64,000 nucleotides of DNA, from positions 51,121,405 through 51,185,404 of the forward strand of contig CM043962.1 of NCBI GenBank assembly GCA_014529385.2. The letters are read 5' to 3'. The notes under the pieces are model-generated. The model was not told the origin of the DNA. It did no database searches and saw nothing but the letters and a program-made list of their open reading frames with translations. This document shows, one piece after another, positions 32,924 through 46,691 of the stretch; the first letter of the stretch is position 1; each line of letters starts with the position of its first letter. The position numbers were made by a program, and so were the translations under genes. Source of the stretch: Adiantum capillus-veneris (lineage: Eukaryota; Streptophyta; Polypodiopsida; Polypodiales; Pteridaceae).

Positions 32924-35900
32924 TCATCCGGGTACCAGAACTTTGGCTAGCTCAATGTGTTTGCTAGCCAAAATATCATGTACCACATGATAACTGACCT
33001 CTATGTGTTTCCACTTGGAGTGAAACACGAGGTTCTTTGCTAACGTAATTGTACTTTGACAGTCGAAATGTAGGATTGGAATATGGTGTATACCAAGGTC
33101 TCCTACTAGACGGAGATAACCATACATCATCCTACTGGAACTGGAAATTGTAACATACTCTACCTTGGTGGTGGAAGACAAAGTGCATTTTTGGAAACAT
33201 GATCTCCAAGAGACTGCCACTCCAGTGAACAAGACAACGTAGCCAGATATGGATCGCCTAGTGTCCACACAACTCGCATAATCCAAATCAGTGTATCCAA
33301 CTATGGATGCATCCTTGTTTCCAAAGCGTAAGCACTTACTAGTTGAGCCCTTGATGTAACATACTGTGCCTTAGTGGTCGAAGACGAAGTGCAATTTTGG
33401 AAACATGATCTCCAAGAGACTGCCGTTCCAGTGAACAAGACAACGTAGCCAGATGTGGATTGCCTAGTGTCCACACAACTCGCATAATCCAAATCAGTGT
33501 ATCCAACTATGGATGCATCATTGTTTCCAAAGTGTAAGCACTTGCTAGTTGAGCCCTTGATGTATCTCAAGATGTGCTTCACTGCTTCCCAATGCTTTCT
33601 ACCTAGATTTTCCATATACTTGTTGATCACTCCCAATGCATCTGAAATATCTGGCTGTGTGCTCACTATGGCAAACATGAGACTGCCAAATGTCGAAGAA
33701 TACGGTACCTTTGCCATCTCTACCTTTTCAACATCTGATTTGGGACAATCATGCTTGCTAAGTTTTTTGTGTGCAACCATTGGGGTACTCAATGCTTTCC
33801 CCCCTTGCATATTAAAACATTGAAAGACCTTGTGAATATACTAATCTTGTGAAAGTATACCACATTGCGATCTCTCTTGACATGCATACCAAGAAAGTGA
33901 TGTGCATCACCCAAATCTTTCATAGCAAAGTGCTTGCTTAAGGCATCCTTTAGAAGTGTAGTCTCATCTTTGGACTTCCCGGTGATGAGCATATCATCCA
34001 CGTATAAAATCGGAATGATGAGGAAACCATCATTCAACCTCCTTGTGTACAAGCAGTGATCCTCTTGGCTCTATATGTAACCATAGGAATGAATGTACTT
34101 ATCGAACTTGATGTACCATTGCCTTGAGCCTTGCTTTCATCCATACAAAGCTTTCTTGAGTATACACACCAAATCTGCACGTGTTGACATCTTTGGCTTT
34201 ATCGCAAAACCTTCTGGTTGTTTCATGTAGACATCCTCTTCAAGATCCCTATGAAAAAACATTGTCCTCACATCCATTTGGACCAATTCCATGTCCTCAA
34301 TGGCTACTAAACCAAGCACAAGACACAATGTAGTCATCTTGACCACAGGAGAAAATATTTCATCAAAATCCGTGCCTTTGTTTGCTTGAACCCTCTAGCA
34401 ACCAATCTAGCCTTATACTTTAGGCTTAGGATCATCGATTGTATACTTCTTCTTGAACACCCATTTGCATGGCAATGCCTGTTTACCCACTGGTAACTCT
34501 ATCAATTCCCAAGTTTCATTTGCTAAAATTAAGTTATACTCAGATTGCATAACCTCCTCCCACTTCGCGCTATCATCCATTTAAATAGCCTCTTTGTAGC
34601 AAGTGGATTCACCACAGTCAGTGACTAGCAAGTAGTCCAATCCTAGCTAATGGTCAGGTGCAGGAGATGTACAAGTAGATCTACAAAGTGCCTGATTGCT
34701 GGATTCCGCTCTCTCTGGAACAACGTGTGTATGTGTACTAGTGGAAGGTGCATCACTAGCACATCCAACATTCTGTGTAACTGGTGGTGAGGCAACATCC
34801 TTATATCATACTCTGGGATACTCAATGTCTTTCACTGGTTGTCTATGCATATTTGACTCTTGAATATCACCTGTGAGCTTCATATAACCTTCTTAGATTC
34901 CGGGTGCCAGAGACAATATCCCATCTCTCTTTCCACACCATATTCAATGAAGATGCACTTGTGTGATTTGGGGTCCAACTTTTGTCTAAGCTCTTTTGGC
35001 ACATGTGAGAATGCCTCACACCCAAATACATGTAATCTATCATAATTGGGTTGTTTTCTCATCCACATCTTTTGAGGAACCTTGTATTTCAATGGTGTAT
35101 TAGGATCAAATAAGCAACCATCATAACAGCTTCTCCCCAAAATTCTTGAGGTAAGTTGGGCGTAGACAACATAGAAGTGACCCGTTCCTAAATGGTTCTA
35201 TTCATCCTCTCAACCACACCATTTTGGGCGGGTGTGTAAGGCGTGGTAAACTGTCTTCTAATGCTTCGTTTACTGCAAGAATCCTTGAACTCGGAGGAGA
35301 TGTACTCACCTCCGTTGTCACTTTGCAAAGCTTCAAGCTTTCTACTCGATTGGTTCTCGACTAGGACTAAGAACTTCTGAAAGACACTAAAGGCATTGCT
35401 CTTTTGCTTAAAGAGATAAACCCACACCTTTCTAGTATACTCATCTATAAATGTCAAGAAGTATAATGCTCCCCCTAGAGACTTGACTGGTGCAGGTCTG
35501 CACAAGTCGCTATGAACGAGATCTAGAGAACTCCGTAACTCCTTGTCCAAAGGTGCTGATGTTAACCTAGTCTGTTTGCCATAGATGCAATGCTCACATA
35601 AAGAGAAGTTAGAGTAATCTAGCACAAGGATATAACTAGAACACTGCAAGACTTTCATTCTATTCTGACTCATATGACCTAGGCGGCTATGCCACAACTC
35701 TGTAGACGGCAACTCGACTACAAAAATAGATTTCTCTTTCATGGAAGAGACATAAAGTGAGTACAAAGAGCTAGACTTTTGACTTTAAGCATGACCAAAT
35801 TTTCCTTCTTGATAATCCAAGAACTATGAGTAAATATGGTAATGTAACCCAAATCATCCAACTGACCACAACAAACATCAAACTCTTTGTCAATTTGGTT

Positions 35901-36844
35901 ACATGTCTGACATTATGTAGCATAAACTCAGTGAATCCAATGTGAAAATCAACACATCATTTGGCACGTCGCAAACCGTCTCAATGGCTAAAGACTCAAC
36001 CACATTAAGCTCTTCAATTTTAATTTGCTTTTAGGTTTATCAGACTTTGCTTTCTCCTTGCCCTTGTCACGCTGCAATGTGCAACAATATTTCTTCAAGT
36101 GTCCCTTTTTAGGCAGTAGTAGCACTCAACATTTCTCATGTCTTTGTCGTGACTCTTGCTACAACTTTGCCTACGATCCTGAAAACGACCATGGCTATGA
36201 CCACACTGCCTTTGCTTGTCACAATTGCCACTAGTCACATACGCATCACCATGCCCACTCGCATAAAGAGATTGGCGTCAAATCTCCTCAATGAGCAACA
36301 CACTAGCAACATCATTGAAGACTAGCTTGCCATTAGGTGCAGAATTGTTTATGGCTGTGTTGAAGGTATCTCATGACAATGGTATCGAACATAGTAAGAA
36401 AATGACCTTCATTTCATCACCAAAATTGAGACCTTTTGAAATAATATGTGAAATTATGTTGTTGAACTCGTTCAAGTCAGAACTGACATTAGTGCCATCT
36501 TTCATATTCATGCGCACAAGTTTCTTCATCAAAACCTCGTTTGAGGCATTGTTGCCATCCCATGCTGCACATAGAGCATCCCATAAATCTTTGGCATTGG
36601 TCTTATCCATTATGGTAAAGTAAATAGATTCACCAAGGTGCAGGCAAATGGTCGCCATAGCATGCTCATTCAAATCTTCGCACTGATCATCAGTGTACGC
36701 ATTCTCTCTTCTTTCACGCAATGGTGCTATCAAGCCTTTGTTGATCAAAACATCTTGCATACACTGCCGCCAAATATCAAAGTTTGTGCCATCAAACTTT
36801 TTGATATAGTACTCTTCTCTTTCAAAAGCACCGCTTGTAGCCAT
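32924..36844 (-). pseudogene. Minus-strand Copia copy A, gag-pol relic
   Basis: Gag starts at ATG 36844 (FDGTNFDIWRQCM, resembling Tnt1/Tork-type gag). The integrase part (35766-35188) has WHSRLGHMS, C-X2-C, and D and E words (VHSDL, SDNGGEY, QNGVVERMN). RT pieces are at 34346-34137 (VQMDVRTMF) and 34052-33789 with YVDDML. RNase H (33810-32924) is partly duplicated. Zinc-knuckle and protease areas (36250-35780) are badly decayed. The order integrase then RT confirms Copia. Many stops and shifts: dead copy. Confidence 0.85.
33151..33562 (-). repeat. 206-bp tandem duplication inside RNase H of Copia copy A
   Basis: 33151-33356 and 33357-33562 differ at about 13 sites by hand count. Both encode YASCVDTR.S.SGYVVLFTG. 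The unit is not a multiple of three, so the second copy shifts the frame. Confidence 0.92.
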
Positions 36845-38015
36845 GACTCAAGAGAATGTGGCCAAAAATTTTATTGCTAATTTCCTGGGATAATTTTGAC
36901 TGAGTTTCCCTTATAATAGGAGCAGAAACTCAAACCAAATGTAGTAAAATCATTGTCTAAGAACAGTCAAGGGTGCCAAGAACGCATAAAATGGACTCAC
37001 GAGAAAAATCTGGCTAAGTCTCCTCTGTATGAGGAGCAAACTCTCAAAGCCGACGTGACAAAAGCAAGCACATAAACTGCTCAAAACAACCACTGGGCAT
37101 AAACTGCTCAATTCCAACTATCGTGTGATCACCAACTAGGCGTCAAAAAGAAAAAAAGTTTGACCAGATACATATCCTATGGCAAGGGTACCGTATGAGG
37201 GAAACTTCAGCAACCTGTATCACCAAAGGTATCTCAACATTCGAGAATATCCCACCTCAAAGAAAACCTCACGCAACGACCCTCCAAAGGCTAAGCAAAC
37301 TCAAAATGACTAGCCACAGTCTCAGAAAGAGATCTTTCAAATTGAGTCTCAAAAACGACCAAGAAAACTGCCAAAATAGCCAAAAAATGGCTCCACATGA
37401 AGTAAAATAGGCAGTAATTGCAACTCAACGTACATGAGTAATGGCACTCAAACAGGCCCCAAGAACTACTACGTGCAGTAAAACAAATCCGGGGATATCT
37501 ACTCTCAAAAGAGTTCAATAGCACTAGATGTGTCAGAACAAGCATCTATCAATGCATGGTCATCTGTAGAGAAACTATTGCCAAAATCGCCTGTGAAGGC
37601 ACTGTGCCTATAAACATCTAAAAACCTAGAGTAACTGATGTATGTGATCTTGAAAGCCTCCCTGTAAACCTACGTGTTGGTGTAGAATGGGAATGTCGGT
37701 GCCGATTTCCATCGCCGAACGAAAATGCACTAGTCGAATAGCAGCCAAATAAATTGATGCTAAAAATCTATGCCGTAGAGCGTAATCAATATGCTCGATG
37801 CCAATGCCATGTGTCACTCCTCTATGATAGAGGTACCTCACCTGCACATGTCGCAAGTACAGCCATCCATAGGAAAATGCTTGTCCGTGGGAGTGCTAGT
37901 GTCAGGGTCAGATGTCAAAAATCTGTTGCGTAATGAGGTGCGTGAAGAACGCTGGGGTAAATCGTCGATGTCAAAAATCCTGAAGTCGGTGTCGTAACGG
38001 CTAAATTTCAAGTTA
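36845..38015 (-). other. Leader of Copia copy A, 5' end missing
   Basis: Shares ordered words with the leader of copy B (CTCACGCAACGACCCTC, GTCTCAAAAA). It runs into the 3' end of copy B without a recognisable LTR or primer site. Confidence 0.6.
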
Positions 38016-41000
38016 TATCCCACTTGAAGGCCAACGTGGCCCAAGGGATTATAAGTGAAAGTGTTAGTGTGTACAACTATACAAGTGTGAAGCATAGCCA
38101 TAGATTGATCCTACACTCATCATTTCTATACAATGTGCAAACCGCTTTGAAGATAGACTTTTTGTTAGAGCATCCGACTAGTTTCTCATCCGTGTGGACT
38201 TTGGCTAACTCAATATGTTTGCTAGCCAAAATATCCTATGTCACATGATATTTGACCTCAATGTGTTTCAATTTGGAATGAAATACAGGGTTCTTTGCTA
38301 GTGCAATCGCACTCTAGCTATCGCAATGTAACATTGGAGTCTAAGGTCTCCCACTAGATGAGATAACCACACAACTTCCTTGCTAGCACTGGAAACTACG
38401 ACATACTCAGCCTCAGTGGTGGAAGACAACTTGCAATTTTGGAGACAATATCCAAGAGATTGTTGCTTGAGAAAACAAGAAAACGTAGCTAGATGTGGAC
38501 CTGCTAGTGTCCACACAACCCACATAATTAAAATCAATGTATCCAACTACGGATGCATCTTTGTTCCCAAAGCGTACGTACTTGTTGGTTGAACTCTTGA
38601 TGTATCTCAAGATATGCTTCCCAATGCTTTCTGTCTGGATTTTCCTAATACCTGATGACCACTCCCACTGCAAATGCACTGTCTAGCCATGTGCTACTCA
38701 TGGTGAACATGAGATTGCCAACTACCGAAGAATATGGCAGCTATTCCATCTCTACCTTTTTAGCATCCAATTTGGGGCAATTATTCTTGCTAAGTTTTAC
38801 ATATGTAGTCATTGGGGTGCTCAATGCTTTCCCCCCTTGCATGTTAAAATGTTGCAAGACCTTGCTCTTCATGTTATAGTTCAAGTAGTCCATGCTTACA
38901 AACTCTCTTGATATGCATACCAAGAAAACGATGTGCATCACCCAAATATTTCATGGAGCTGCTTGCTTAGGGCGTCTTTGAGAATTGCAATCTCATCTTT
39001 TGACTTCCCTGCTATAAGCATATCATCCATGTAAAAGATTAGAATGATGAGGGAACCATCGTTCAACCTCCTTGTGTACAAGTAGTGATTCTCTTAGCTC
39101 CATACATAATCTTGGGATAAAATGTACTTGTCAAACTTGATGTACCACTGCCTTGAGTTATACTCCAGATTGCATAGCCTACTCCCACTTCACGCTATCT
39201 TCCATCTAAATAGCTTCTTTATAACAAGTGGCTCACCGCAATCAGTGATTAACAAAAGTCAAATCTTGGTTAAAAATCCTCACGTGCATGAGATACACGA
39301 GTAGGTTTTCTAAGTATCTGACTGCTGAATTCGGCTCTCTCTGGAGCAACATTATTTTGTGTATCGGTAAGGTGCATCACTAGCACACCCAACATTTTGT
39401 GTAATTGGTGGTGAGGCAACATCCTCAAGCCTTTCTTTACGATGTTCAAACTCTTTCATTGGTTGTCTATGTATCTTACATCACCTGTGAGTTGTGTATG
39501 GCCTTCTTAGATTTTGGGTGCCAGAGACGATATCTCACCTCTTCGTGCACTTGTGTAATCGAGCTTCTGTCTAAGCTCTTTTGGCACATGTGAAAATGCC
39601 TCACACCCAAATACATGTAATCTATCGTAAGTAGGTTGTTCATCTCCTGCAAAATCTTATACTTTAGTGGTGTACTAGGTGACCGATTTATCAAGTAAAC
39701 AATCGTCATAACAGCTTCCTCCCAAAACTCTTCAAGTAAAGTGGCCGTAGACAACATAGAAGTAACCCATTCTTGGATAGCCATATTCATCCTTTCCACT
39801 ACACTATTTTAAGCGGGTGTGTAAGGCATGGTGAATTTTTTTCTAATGCCTCGTTTACTTCAAAAGCCTTTGAACTCAGAGGAGATATACTCGCCTCCAT
39901 TTTCAATTCGCAAAGATTTTAAGCTTTTTACTTGGCACCTTTTCTACCATTGCTAAGAACTTTTGAAAGACACTAAATACTTCACTCTTCTACTTCAAGA
40001 GATAAATCCACACCTTCCTAGTAGAGTCATCTATGAATGTTAGTAAATATAGTGCCCTCCCTAGAGACTTAAAAGGCATAGGTCTGCATAAGTCGCTATG
40101 AATAAGATCTAGAGGGCTACCTAACTTCTTATCTAAAGGTGCCGCGGTCAACCTATTTTCTTTGCCATAAATGCAATGCTCACATAAAAAAATATATCAA
40201 AGTAATCTAACACGGGGATATAATCAAAATGCTACAATACCTTCATTCCTTTTTGACTCATATGTCCCAGTTGGCTATGCCATAACTCTATAGACGACAG
40301 CTCAACTACAAAAATAGATTTATCTTTCATTGAAGAGACATAGAGTGAATACAACGAGCCAAACTTCTGGCCTTTAAGCATGGAGAGGTTTTCTGTTTTG
40401 ATGATCCAAGAACCATGTGCAAAAATAGTAGTGTAACCCAAATCATCTAATTGCCCAACAGACATCAAATTCTTTGTCAATTTGGGTACATGTATGACAT
40501 TCTGCATCATCAACTCAGCGCCATTTTTCATACAAAGTTTTATGGCTCCAATACCGCATATATCAAGCTCATAAGAATTACCCAGTTTCATTGTACCATG
40601 TGTAGCAATATATGTGGAGAACCACTCCTTATGAGGAGTCACATGGAAGTTAGCACCTGAGTCCACTATCCAATCCTAGGCATAACACTCGTCAAGAGCT
40701 AACAATGCATCAAGACTCAAATCTGAGGTGAAGATTACATCAAGAATAGTCTCAACAACCAAAGACTCAACAGCATTAAGTTAATATATCTTCACAATGC
40801 TTTTAGGTGTGTCAAACTACGCTTTTTCTTTGCCCTTTTCACGTTGTAATGCATGGCCATCTTTCTTCATGTCCCTCTTTTTATGGCAATGATAACATTT
40901 AACATTTTTCATGTCTCTTCCACGACACTTGTTATGAATGTTCTTGCGATCCCGAGAACAACCGCAACTACGATCACACTACCTTGGCTTGTCATGGCTG

Positions 41001-41640
41001 CCACTAGCTATATACGCATCACCATGCCCACTCGCATCAAGAGACTGACGTCTAATTTCCTCCGTAAGCAATGCGGTAGTAACATCACTGAACACTAGCT
41101 TCTCGTCAGGTGTTGAGTTACTTATGGCTGTATTGAACATATCCCATGACGATGGCAACAAAAATAGCAAGAAGATGGTCTTCATCTCAGCATCAAAGTT
41201 AAGACTCTTGGAAGTAAGGTAAGAAAAGACATTGTTGAACTCATTCAAATGAGAGCTAACACTTTTGCCTTCTTTCATGTTCATGCAGATACGTTTCTTT
41301 ATAAGGAAGACCTTGTTTGAGGTGCTTTTTCCATCCCATGATACACATAAGGTATCCCTTGAATCTTTGGCATTGGTCTTATCCATTATTGTGAAGTAAA
41401 CGGATTCATCAAGGTGCAAACAAATGGTTGCCATAGCATGCTCATTCAAATCTTCCCACTCATCATCAATGTATGCATTCCCTTTTTTCTCACACAATGG
41501 CGCTATCAAACCCTTATTGATCAACAAATTGTGCATACATTGCTTCTAGATATTAAAGTTTGTGCCATCAAACTTCTTAATGTAGTACTCATCCTTGTTC
41601 AAAGCACTATCAAAAGAATTAACGAAATTTTTTGGGAGAA
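38016..41640 (-). pseudogene. Minus-strand Copia copy B, gag-pol relic
   Basis: Same family as copy A but more decayed. Gag words (LINKGLIAPL, DLNEHAMATICLHL) at 41536-41000; a spoiled zinc knuckle near 40900; protease DSGAN and integrase zinc region (WHSQLGHMS) at 40666-40232; integrase end at 39799-39476; RNase H words (SSTTEAEYV) near 38440. The polypurine-side sequence TCCCACTTGAAGGCC at 38020 equals that of copy A, but no LTR follows it. Confidence 0.82.
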
Positions 41641-43410
41641 TTTCGATAGGGTTTCCCTGTAATAGCAGGAGCAAAACCTCAAAACAATATGCAGAAAAAT
41701 CATTATGTGAATAATTATGTATGCCAAGAACGCGTACGAACGACACTTGGGAAAAATCCGACAAAGTCTCCTCTAATTGGAGATTGAAATCTCAAAGCGA
41801 AATTGAACCAAAAATAGCGCATAAATCAACAAAAGAATCACTAGCATAAACTAGCATGTATTGCTCGAATAGCTTGAGATTGAAATCTCAAGCGAAACTG
41901 AACCAAAAATAGCGCATAAATCAAGAAAAGAAATCACTAGCATAAACTAGCATGTATTGCTCAAATAAACTATCGATGACTGCTAACTTGACGTCAAAGC
42001 GCCTATACCTATCTATACATAAACTATGGCGAGGCTACGAAAGGGGATCTCTAGCAACCTAATCCACCTCCTCACACTAGGTAACCTGGCCCCCATTGCT
42101 CGGCTTCAAAAGACCTCACGCAACGACCCTCACAAAAGGCTATGCAAACTCAAGGACTAGTCAAAGTCTCAAAAAGAACTCTTCCGAACCGAGTCTCAAA
42201 AACCATCGAGACTGCTAAGAACAACCCAAAAACTGGCTCCATAATGTCATACCAAAGGTAGTATCCGCAACTCAACGTACATGTCATGGTAGTCACTGCT
42301 AGTGTAGCAGGATTTGTGCACAAACACACGTCAAGAGATATGGAAGCAAATTTGTATTCATGCCTCTCCGTATGGGGAGTGAAAACACGCTCTCAACCGA
42401 GCACAGTAGAACCACAAGTGCTAATCACACATAAAGACGAACATTAAATGGCATAAAGAGACAGACACTAGATGAAAATTCTAGCAGAATTTTGATAGCA
42501 TAATGGCACAAAATGGCTCACAAAGCCAAAAGATTAGTCATAATGAGTAACCATAGATGCCATACATGTGCCAAACTAGGTATGCAGTAACAAGCTCCTG
42601 AAATATTGCAAAGGAGAGGGAAAATCCTGTAGAAAGCGAGCTCTGTGAACCTGTCTCCACCTGTATCTGTAGCCGACATGGCTATGGAAAAAACTCAGAG
42701 AAAATCAATCTCTCAACCACACAAGCATACATCACTAAGCACTCCTTTGTGTGCAAAAATTGCTCGTTCGAATCCGAAGTCGATGTTTGATACCAAGAGC
42801 AATGGCGATGTTGAAAGTGATGTCAAGAGCGTATGTGTGTGTGTGTGGGAAGAGTGTCGGGTAATCTGTGTGTATGCCAAAATCAGCACCTCTTCTCACT
42901 CTCCGATATTGATACCGAGAGAGAAATCGATTGGGAGAGATGTTGATTCCAAGAGGGAGACCAATTGAGAGCTTCCCTCTTTCTTCTCTCACTTATCCCA
43001 CTTCTCAGAGTATGTGTGTTTGTGTATGCACGTACACTCACACATGCTTGCTGATGGTCGACACTCGAGCACGCTCTCTCTTCTCCTTGCTCTTTCTCTT
43101 CCTTTGGAGAACTACATAGAGAGCTCCAAGATTCCAACGTTGCTTGCAAACAGATTCAACGATATTGCTTTGTTGCTTAGCGTTATAATTTTTCCAACAT
43201 TGTTTGCTTTTCACCTTAGCGCTAGTAAGAATTGAGATTATTCTCAACATTATCTTGATCTACTAAGATTCCAACATTTTTCTTATAATTCAGAAATCCA
43301 CTCTGTAGACTATTGACCACCGACTAAATTCACCTGCACACTAATTAATCTCCAAGCCTTAGCTCACTTCAGAGCTTGTGCATGCGCCACCAAAGCTGGG
43401 AGAAATCGTT
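41641..43410 (-). other. Leader of Copia copy B
   Basis: About 1.8 kb of non-coding leader. A local duplication (CTCAAAGCGAAATTGAACC / CTCAAGCGAAACTGAACC, near 41790 and 41891) is present. A primer-site-like TTGGTATCAAACATCG lies near 42797 on the minus strand, with weaker look-alikes near 42913 and 42947. Confidence 0.5.
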
Positions 43411-43424
43411 GAGCTTTGATACCA
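43411..43424 (-). other. Primer binding site, minus-strand Copia-type element
   Basis: TGGTATCAAAGCTC on the minus strand, a variant of the initiator-Met tRNA primer site, two bases from a TG...-type LTR end (43427). Confidence 0.7.
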
Positions 43425-43426
43425 CT

Positions 43427-43680
43427 TGCATGACACATTGGGCTTGGGCATCATTGTAGCATGCGTTGTGTTGTTGTGATGGGACCTACATGAGCAAAAG
43501 ATAATGTCGTGGTAGTCAAGGCATCAAAGCAACAACTACACAATTCTCTAGAGTTCAAAATCAAAGTTTATTTCTCAATACAATCTTTTCCCACTTTCAT
43601 ACATCAAAATATCATCAATAATGTATAATCACACTAAGTAATATAAAGCTTTTGTTATATATTGTGTAGTTGTTTATTTT
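43427..43680 (-). repeat. Candidate 5' LTR end next to the primer site
   Basis: On the minus strand the stretch holds AATAAACTTTG and ends TCATGCA before the primer site. It does not resemble the 186-bp LTR of copy A, so the leader may belong to a different element. Outer limit unknown. Confidence 0.4.
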
Positions 43681-43792
43681 GTAAACTTGTTTCTTTGGAT
43701 TTTATGGTCAAAATTGGCTTTTGCATTTGGTGTAAAGATTTCCCTCTCTCTTTCTCTCTTCTCCCCCCTTGCATACATATATATGCGTGTTG

Positions 43793-43794
<2 letters not shown>

Positions 43795-43884
<90 letters not shown>
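43795..43884 (+). repeat. (TC)n microsatellite, about 45 units
   Basis: Uninterrupted run. Open frames of Ser-Leu or Arg-Glu are artefacts. Confidence 0.99.
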
Positions 43885-43886
<2 letters not shown>

Positions 43887-44059
43887 GCATGCCTGCACTC
43901 AATGACCTATGGCTACCTTGATTATGTAATAACATTTTTGAGAATGTTGAAAGAAGACTTGTGCCACTTGGCAGCACCTCATTGGAAGGAAAAAGCAAAA
44001 GATGGCGAAAGGTAGTGAGCTAATTTTGGAAAAGGAGTGGAGAAGACCGTGGTGCGCAG

Positions 44060-44185
44060 TCTTCAACTGCAACACACACACACACACAGAGTCAGCAAAG
44101 CTTCCTGTCCGTAATCTTGTCTCTTGGAGTGCATTGATAGTGCAACAGGGGTAGGGCAAGAAGCTCTGGAGTCTGGACTGTTTTT

Positions 44186-44262
<77 letters not shown>

Positions 44263-46110
44263 TATCTTTATACAGTAGCTATAGCATTGAAATGAGTGTG
44301 GTGGATCAACAAGTAGGCACCTATATTATAAGTTGCCCGCTTTTAAGAAATGGTGCGCTTGCATAACTGGGGGGAAAAGGACCTTCTGTTGGTGATCAAG
44401 CATGGAGATCACGGCATACACCTCCTCCCAGTTCTCGTCCTCCACCATACACGTAAATCTCCATTACAGCAACTGCGTCTTTTTCATGTATGTAATAGAT
44501 GTTAGAGTAGGAGAAACTAGCTACCCAAAAGGATGTTGAAATCCAAGGTGGGAGTGACATGACCTCAAAGATTTGCCAATGGCATGATTGTCTGCCTAAG
44601 TCCAACCAAAGGCCCTGTGATCATCAATGACCTCAAATCTTCTCTCCTCAATCTCCTGCAGGCCGAGCTTGGCAAAGCTAGGTCACCATCCAAAGTCAGA
44701 AATACCATCCTTTTCGCATCTCTCTCACTTTCTACCCAACATGCTGATATGGGCTTAAATATTCGATCTTACAATGTTAGCCAAGGGCTGTTGCAAAAAA
44801 TGTCGTGCTTCTCGCAACACTGCCAAGCAATCAGAAATTAAGGCTACAGAAGCAAAAATGGAGATCATGAGAACGAGTCTTTCTTTTGTGAGCTCACAAA
44901 AAGACTGTGTTAAGCAGAAGGTTTTGTACCAGAGCAGTAGCATTCATGTTGATATTAGCCAAGTGCTGTCGACAAAAAACGCCATGCTAGGCATTGCCTT
45001 GCTCGACATGTATGCCAAATGCGGTGTTCTTCATAAAGCACAAAAAGTGCTCAATGAGCTTCCTGTCTGGAATGCTGTCTCTTGGAATGCTCTGATCGCG
45101 GGATATGCCCACTAAAGGCAGGGCCAGGAAGCGTTGGGCTATTTTCAGCACATGCAAAGAGAGGGCAACTCTCCCAAATTCAATCACCTATGCTTGTATC
45201 TTCAAGGCATGTGGCATTATGCAGATGCTGATATGGACAAAAGAATTCACAATTATATTGTTAGCCAAAGGTTGTTGGAAAAAAACGAGGTACTTGGCAT
45301 GTATACCAAATGTGATGCACTTGAGAAAGCACAGAAAGTGCTTGAGGAGCTTATTGTTCGGAGCAACATCTCTTGGAATGCACTGACTGCAGGATATGCG
45401 CAAGAGGAGCAAGGCTACGAAGCTGTGGACTCTTTTCAACAGATGTGAAGCGAGAGCTATCTTCAGATGCAATCGTCTACGTGTATATCTTAAAGGCATG
45501 TGGCTCTATGCAAGATGCTGATATGGACACAAAAATTCACAATGATATTGTTACTCAGGTGCTATTGAAAAGAGATGTTATGCCTACACTCCCTTGGTCG
45601 ATGTGTATGCCAAATGTGGTGCACTTGAAAAAGCACAAATAGTGCTCGAGGAGCCTTTTGTTCGGAACAACATCTCTTGGAATGCACTGATTGCAGGATA
45701 CACACAACAGGAGTCGAGCTAGAAAGCTCTAGGCTATTTTCAGTAGATGCACAGTGAGGGCCTTTGTCTAGATGCAATCACCTATGCATGCATCTTGAAG
45801 GCATGTGGCTCTATGTAAGATGCTGATATGGCACAAAAATTCACAATTTCTTTGTTCATCAAAGGCTTTTGAAAATAGAGGTCGTGGTTGGCACTCCCTT
45901 GGTCGATATGTATGTCAAATGCAGTACGCTTCAAAAAGCATAAAAAGTGCTTGAGTTGCTTCTTGTCTAGAATGTCGTCTCTTGGAACTCACTGATTACG
46001 GGATATGCGCAACATGAGCAAGGACAAAAATCTCTAGGTTGTTTTTAGCGGATGCAAAGCGAGTGTATCTCTCACCATTCAATCAACTATACTTTTGTCT
46101 TTTTGAAGGC
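44060..46110 (+). pseudogene. PPR-family pseudogene, several degraded repeats
   Basis: Pentatricopeptide words recur in all three plus frames: LPVRNLVSWSALI near 44105, LLDMYAKCGVLHKAQKVLNELPV (44990-45070), SWNALIAGYA, ADMDKRIHNYIVSQRLLEK near 45220, DALEKAQKVLEEL near 45310, SWNALTAGYAQ near 45370, and further copies to about 46030. PPR proteins bind organelle RNA for processing or editing. This one has many stops and shifts and lacks a start or transit peptide. A (GA)35 tract sits inside a repeat at 44190-44259. The style resembles fern/lycophyte PPR proteins (inference). Confidence 0.85.
44190..44259 (+). repeat. (GA)n microsatellite inside the PPR relic
   Basis: About 35 GA units following LDCFLL-type PPR sequence. 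Confidence 0.98.
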
Positions 46111-46489
46111 ATTTGAGATTACTAGTAAGAGAAGGACAGACCATCACTCTTCTTCTTGTAGCTAGCTACCTCCTTTGGTAAACATTACCAATGCTTCATT
46201 CACTTAGAGAATTTTGAAAGAAGCTCATCTGGTTCTAACTTAGAGAATACCACGAATTTTGTGGAGATTCTCGTTGATACCATGTGTGGCTCTCTGCTAT
46301 ATGAGCTGTAGGTTTGCTCTTTTGTTTCCTCATGTTGAATGTCATTTCAGCCCAATGCCAGTGTAGGGTGATCTGACAGACATGCGTATGGAGCAAGTAT
46401 GTTGTTACGACTCCAGCAAGGCCCTCCTCCCTTTTGCTTACTACTTGCTATCATGTCAACATATTTAAGGTTTTTGATTGCCTCGTTGA

Positions 46490-46691
46490 CAGTACATATG
46501 GGGTGAAGTTGGAGAAAGCGATGGAGAGAGAGAGACAAGATGTTGCTACAACTTGAACAGGAATGCATGAAGTATATCGAAAGAAAGTTGACCAAGCAAG
46601 ACATTCTAGGACTCCCCTGCATCAAGCCATTGTAGATACTGAAGCAAAAATTGATTTTCTTATTTTGGCTCTAGCTGAATATGGGATCGTT
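46490..46691 (+). pseudogene. MAP65/ASE1-like first-exon fragment
   Basis: Reading with two one-base shifts gives words typical of the N-terminus of plant MAP65 microtubule cross-linkers: YIWGEVGES, LLQLEQEC, then VYRKKVDQARHSR and LHQAIVDTEAKI. In MAP65 this leads to the first exon end; here GTTGTAAGG at 46689 looks like a splice donor. Upstream and downstream exons are not seen. It lies between PPR relics. Assigned from memory of the family, so a search would be decisive. Confidence 0.6.

Noticed and set aside
43662..44366. Open frames encoding poly Ser-Leu and Arg-Glu
   Set aside because: Translations of TC/GA tracts. Only the flanking PPR words are coding remnants.
46277..46290. GATACCATG as a minus-strand primer site with LTR
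   Set aside because: Only eight bases fit and no LTR features follow; chance is likely.
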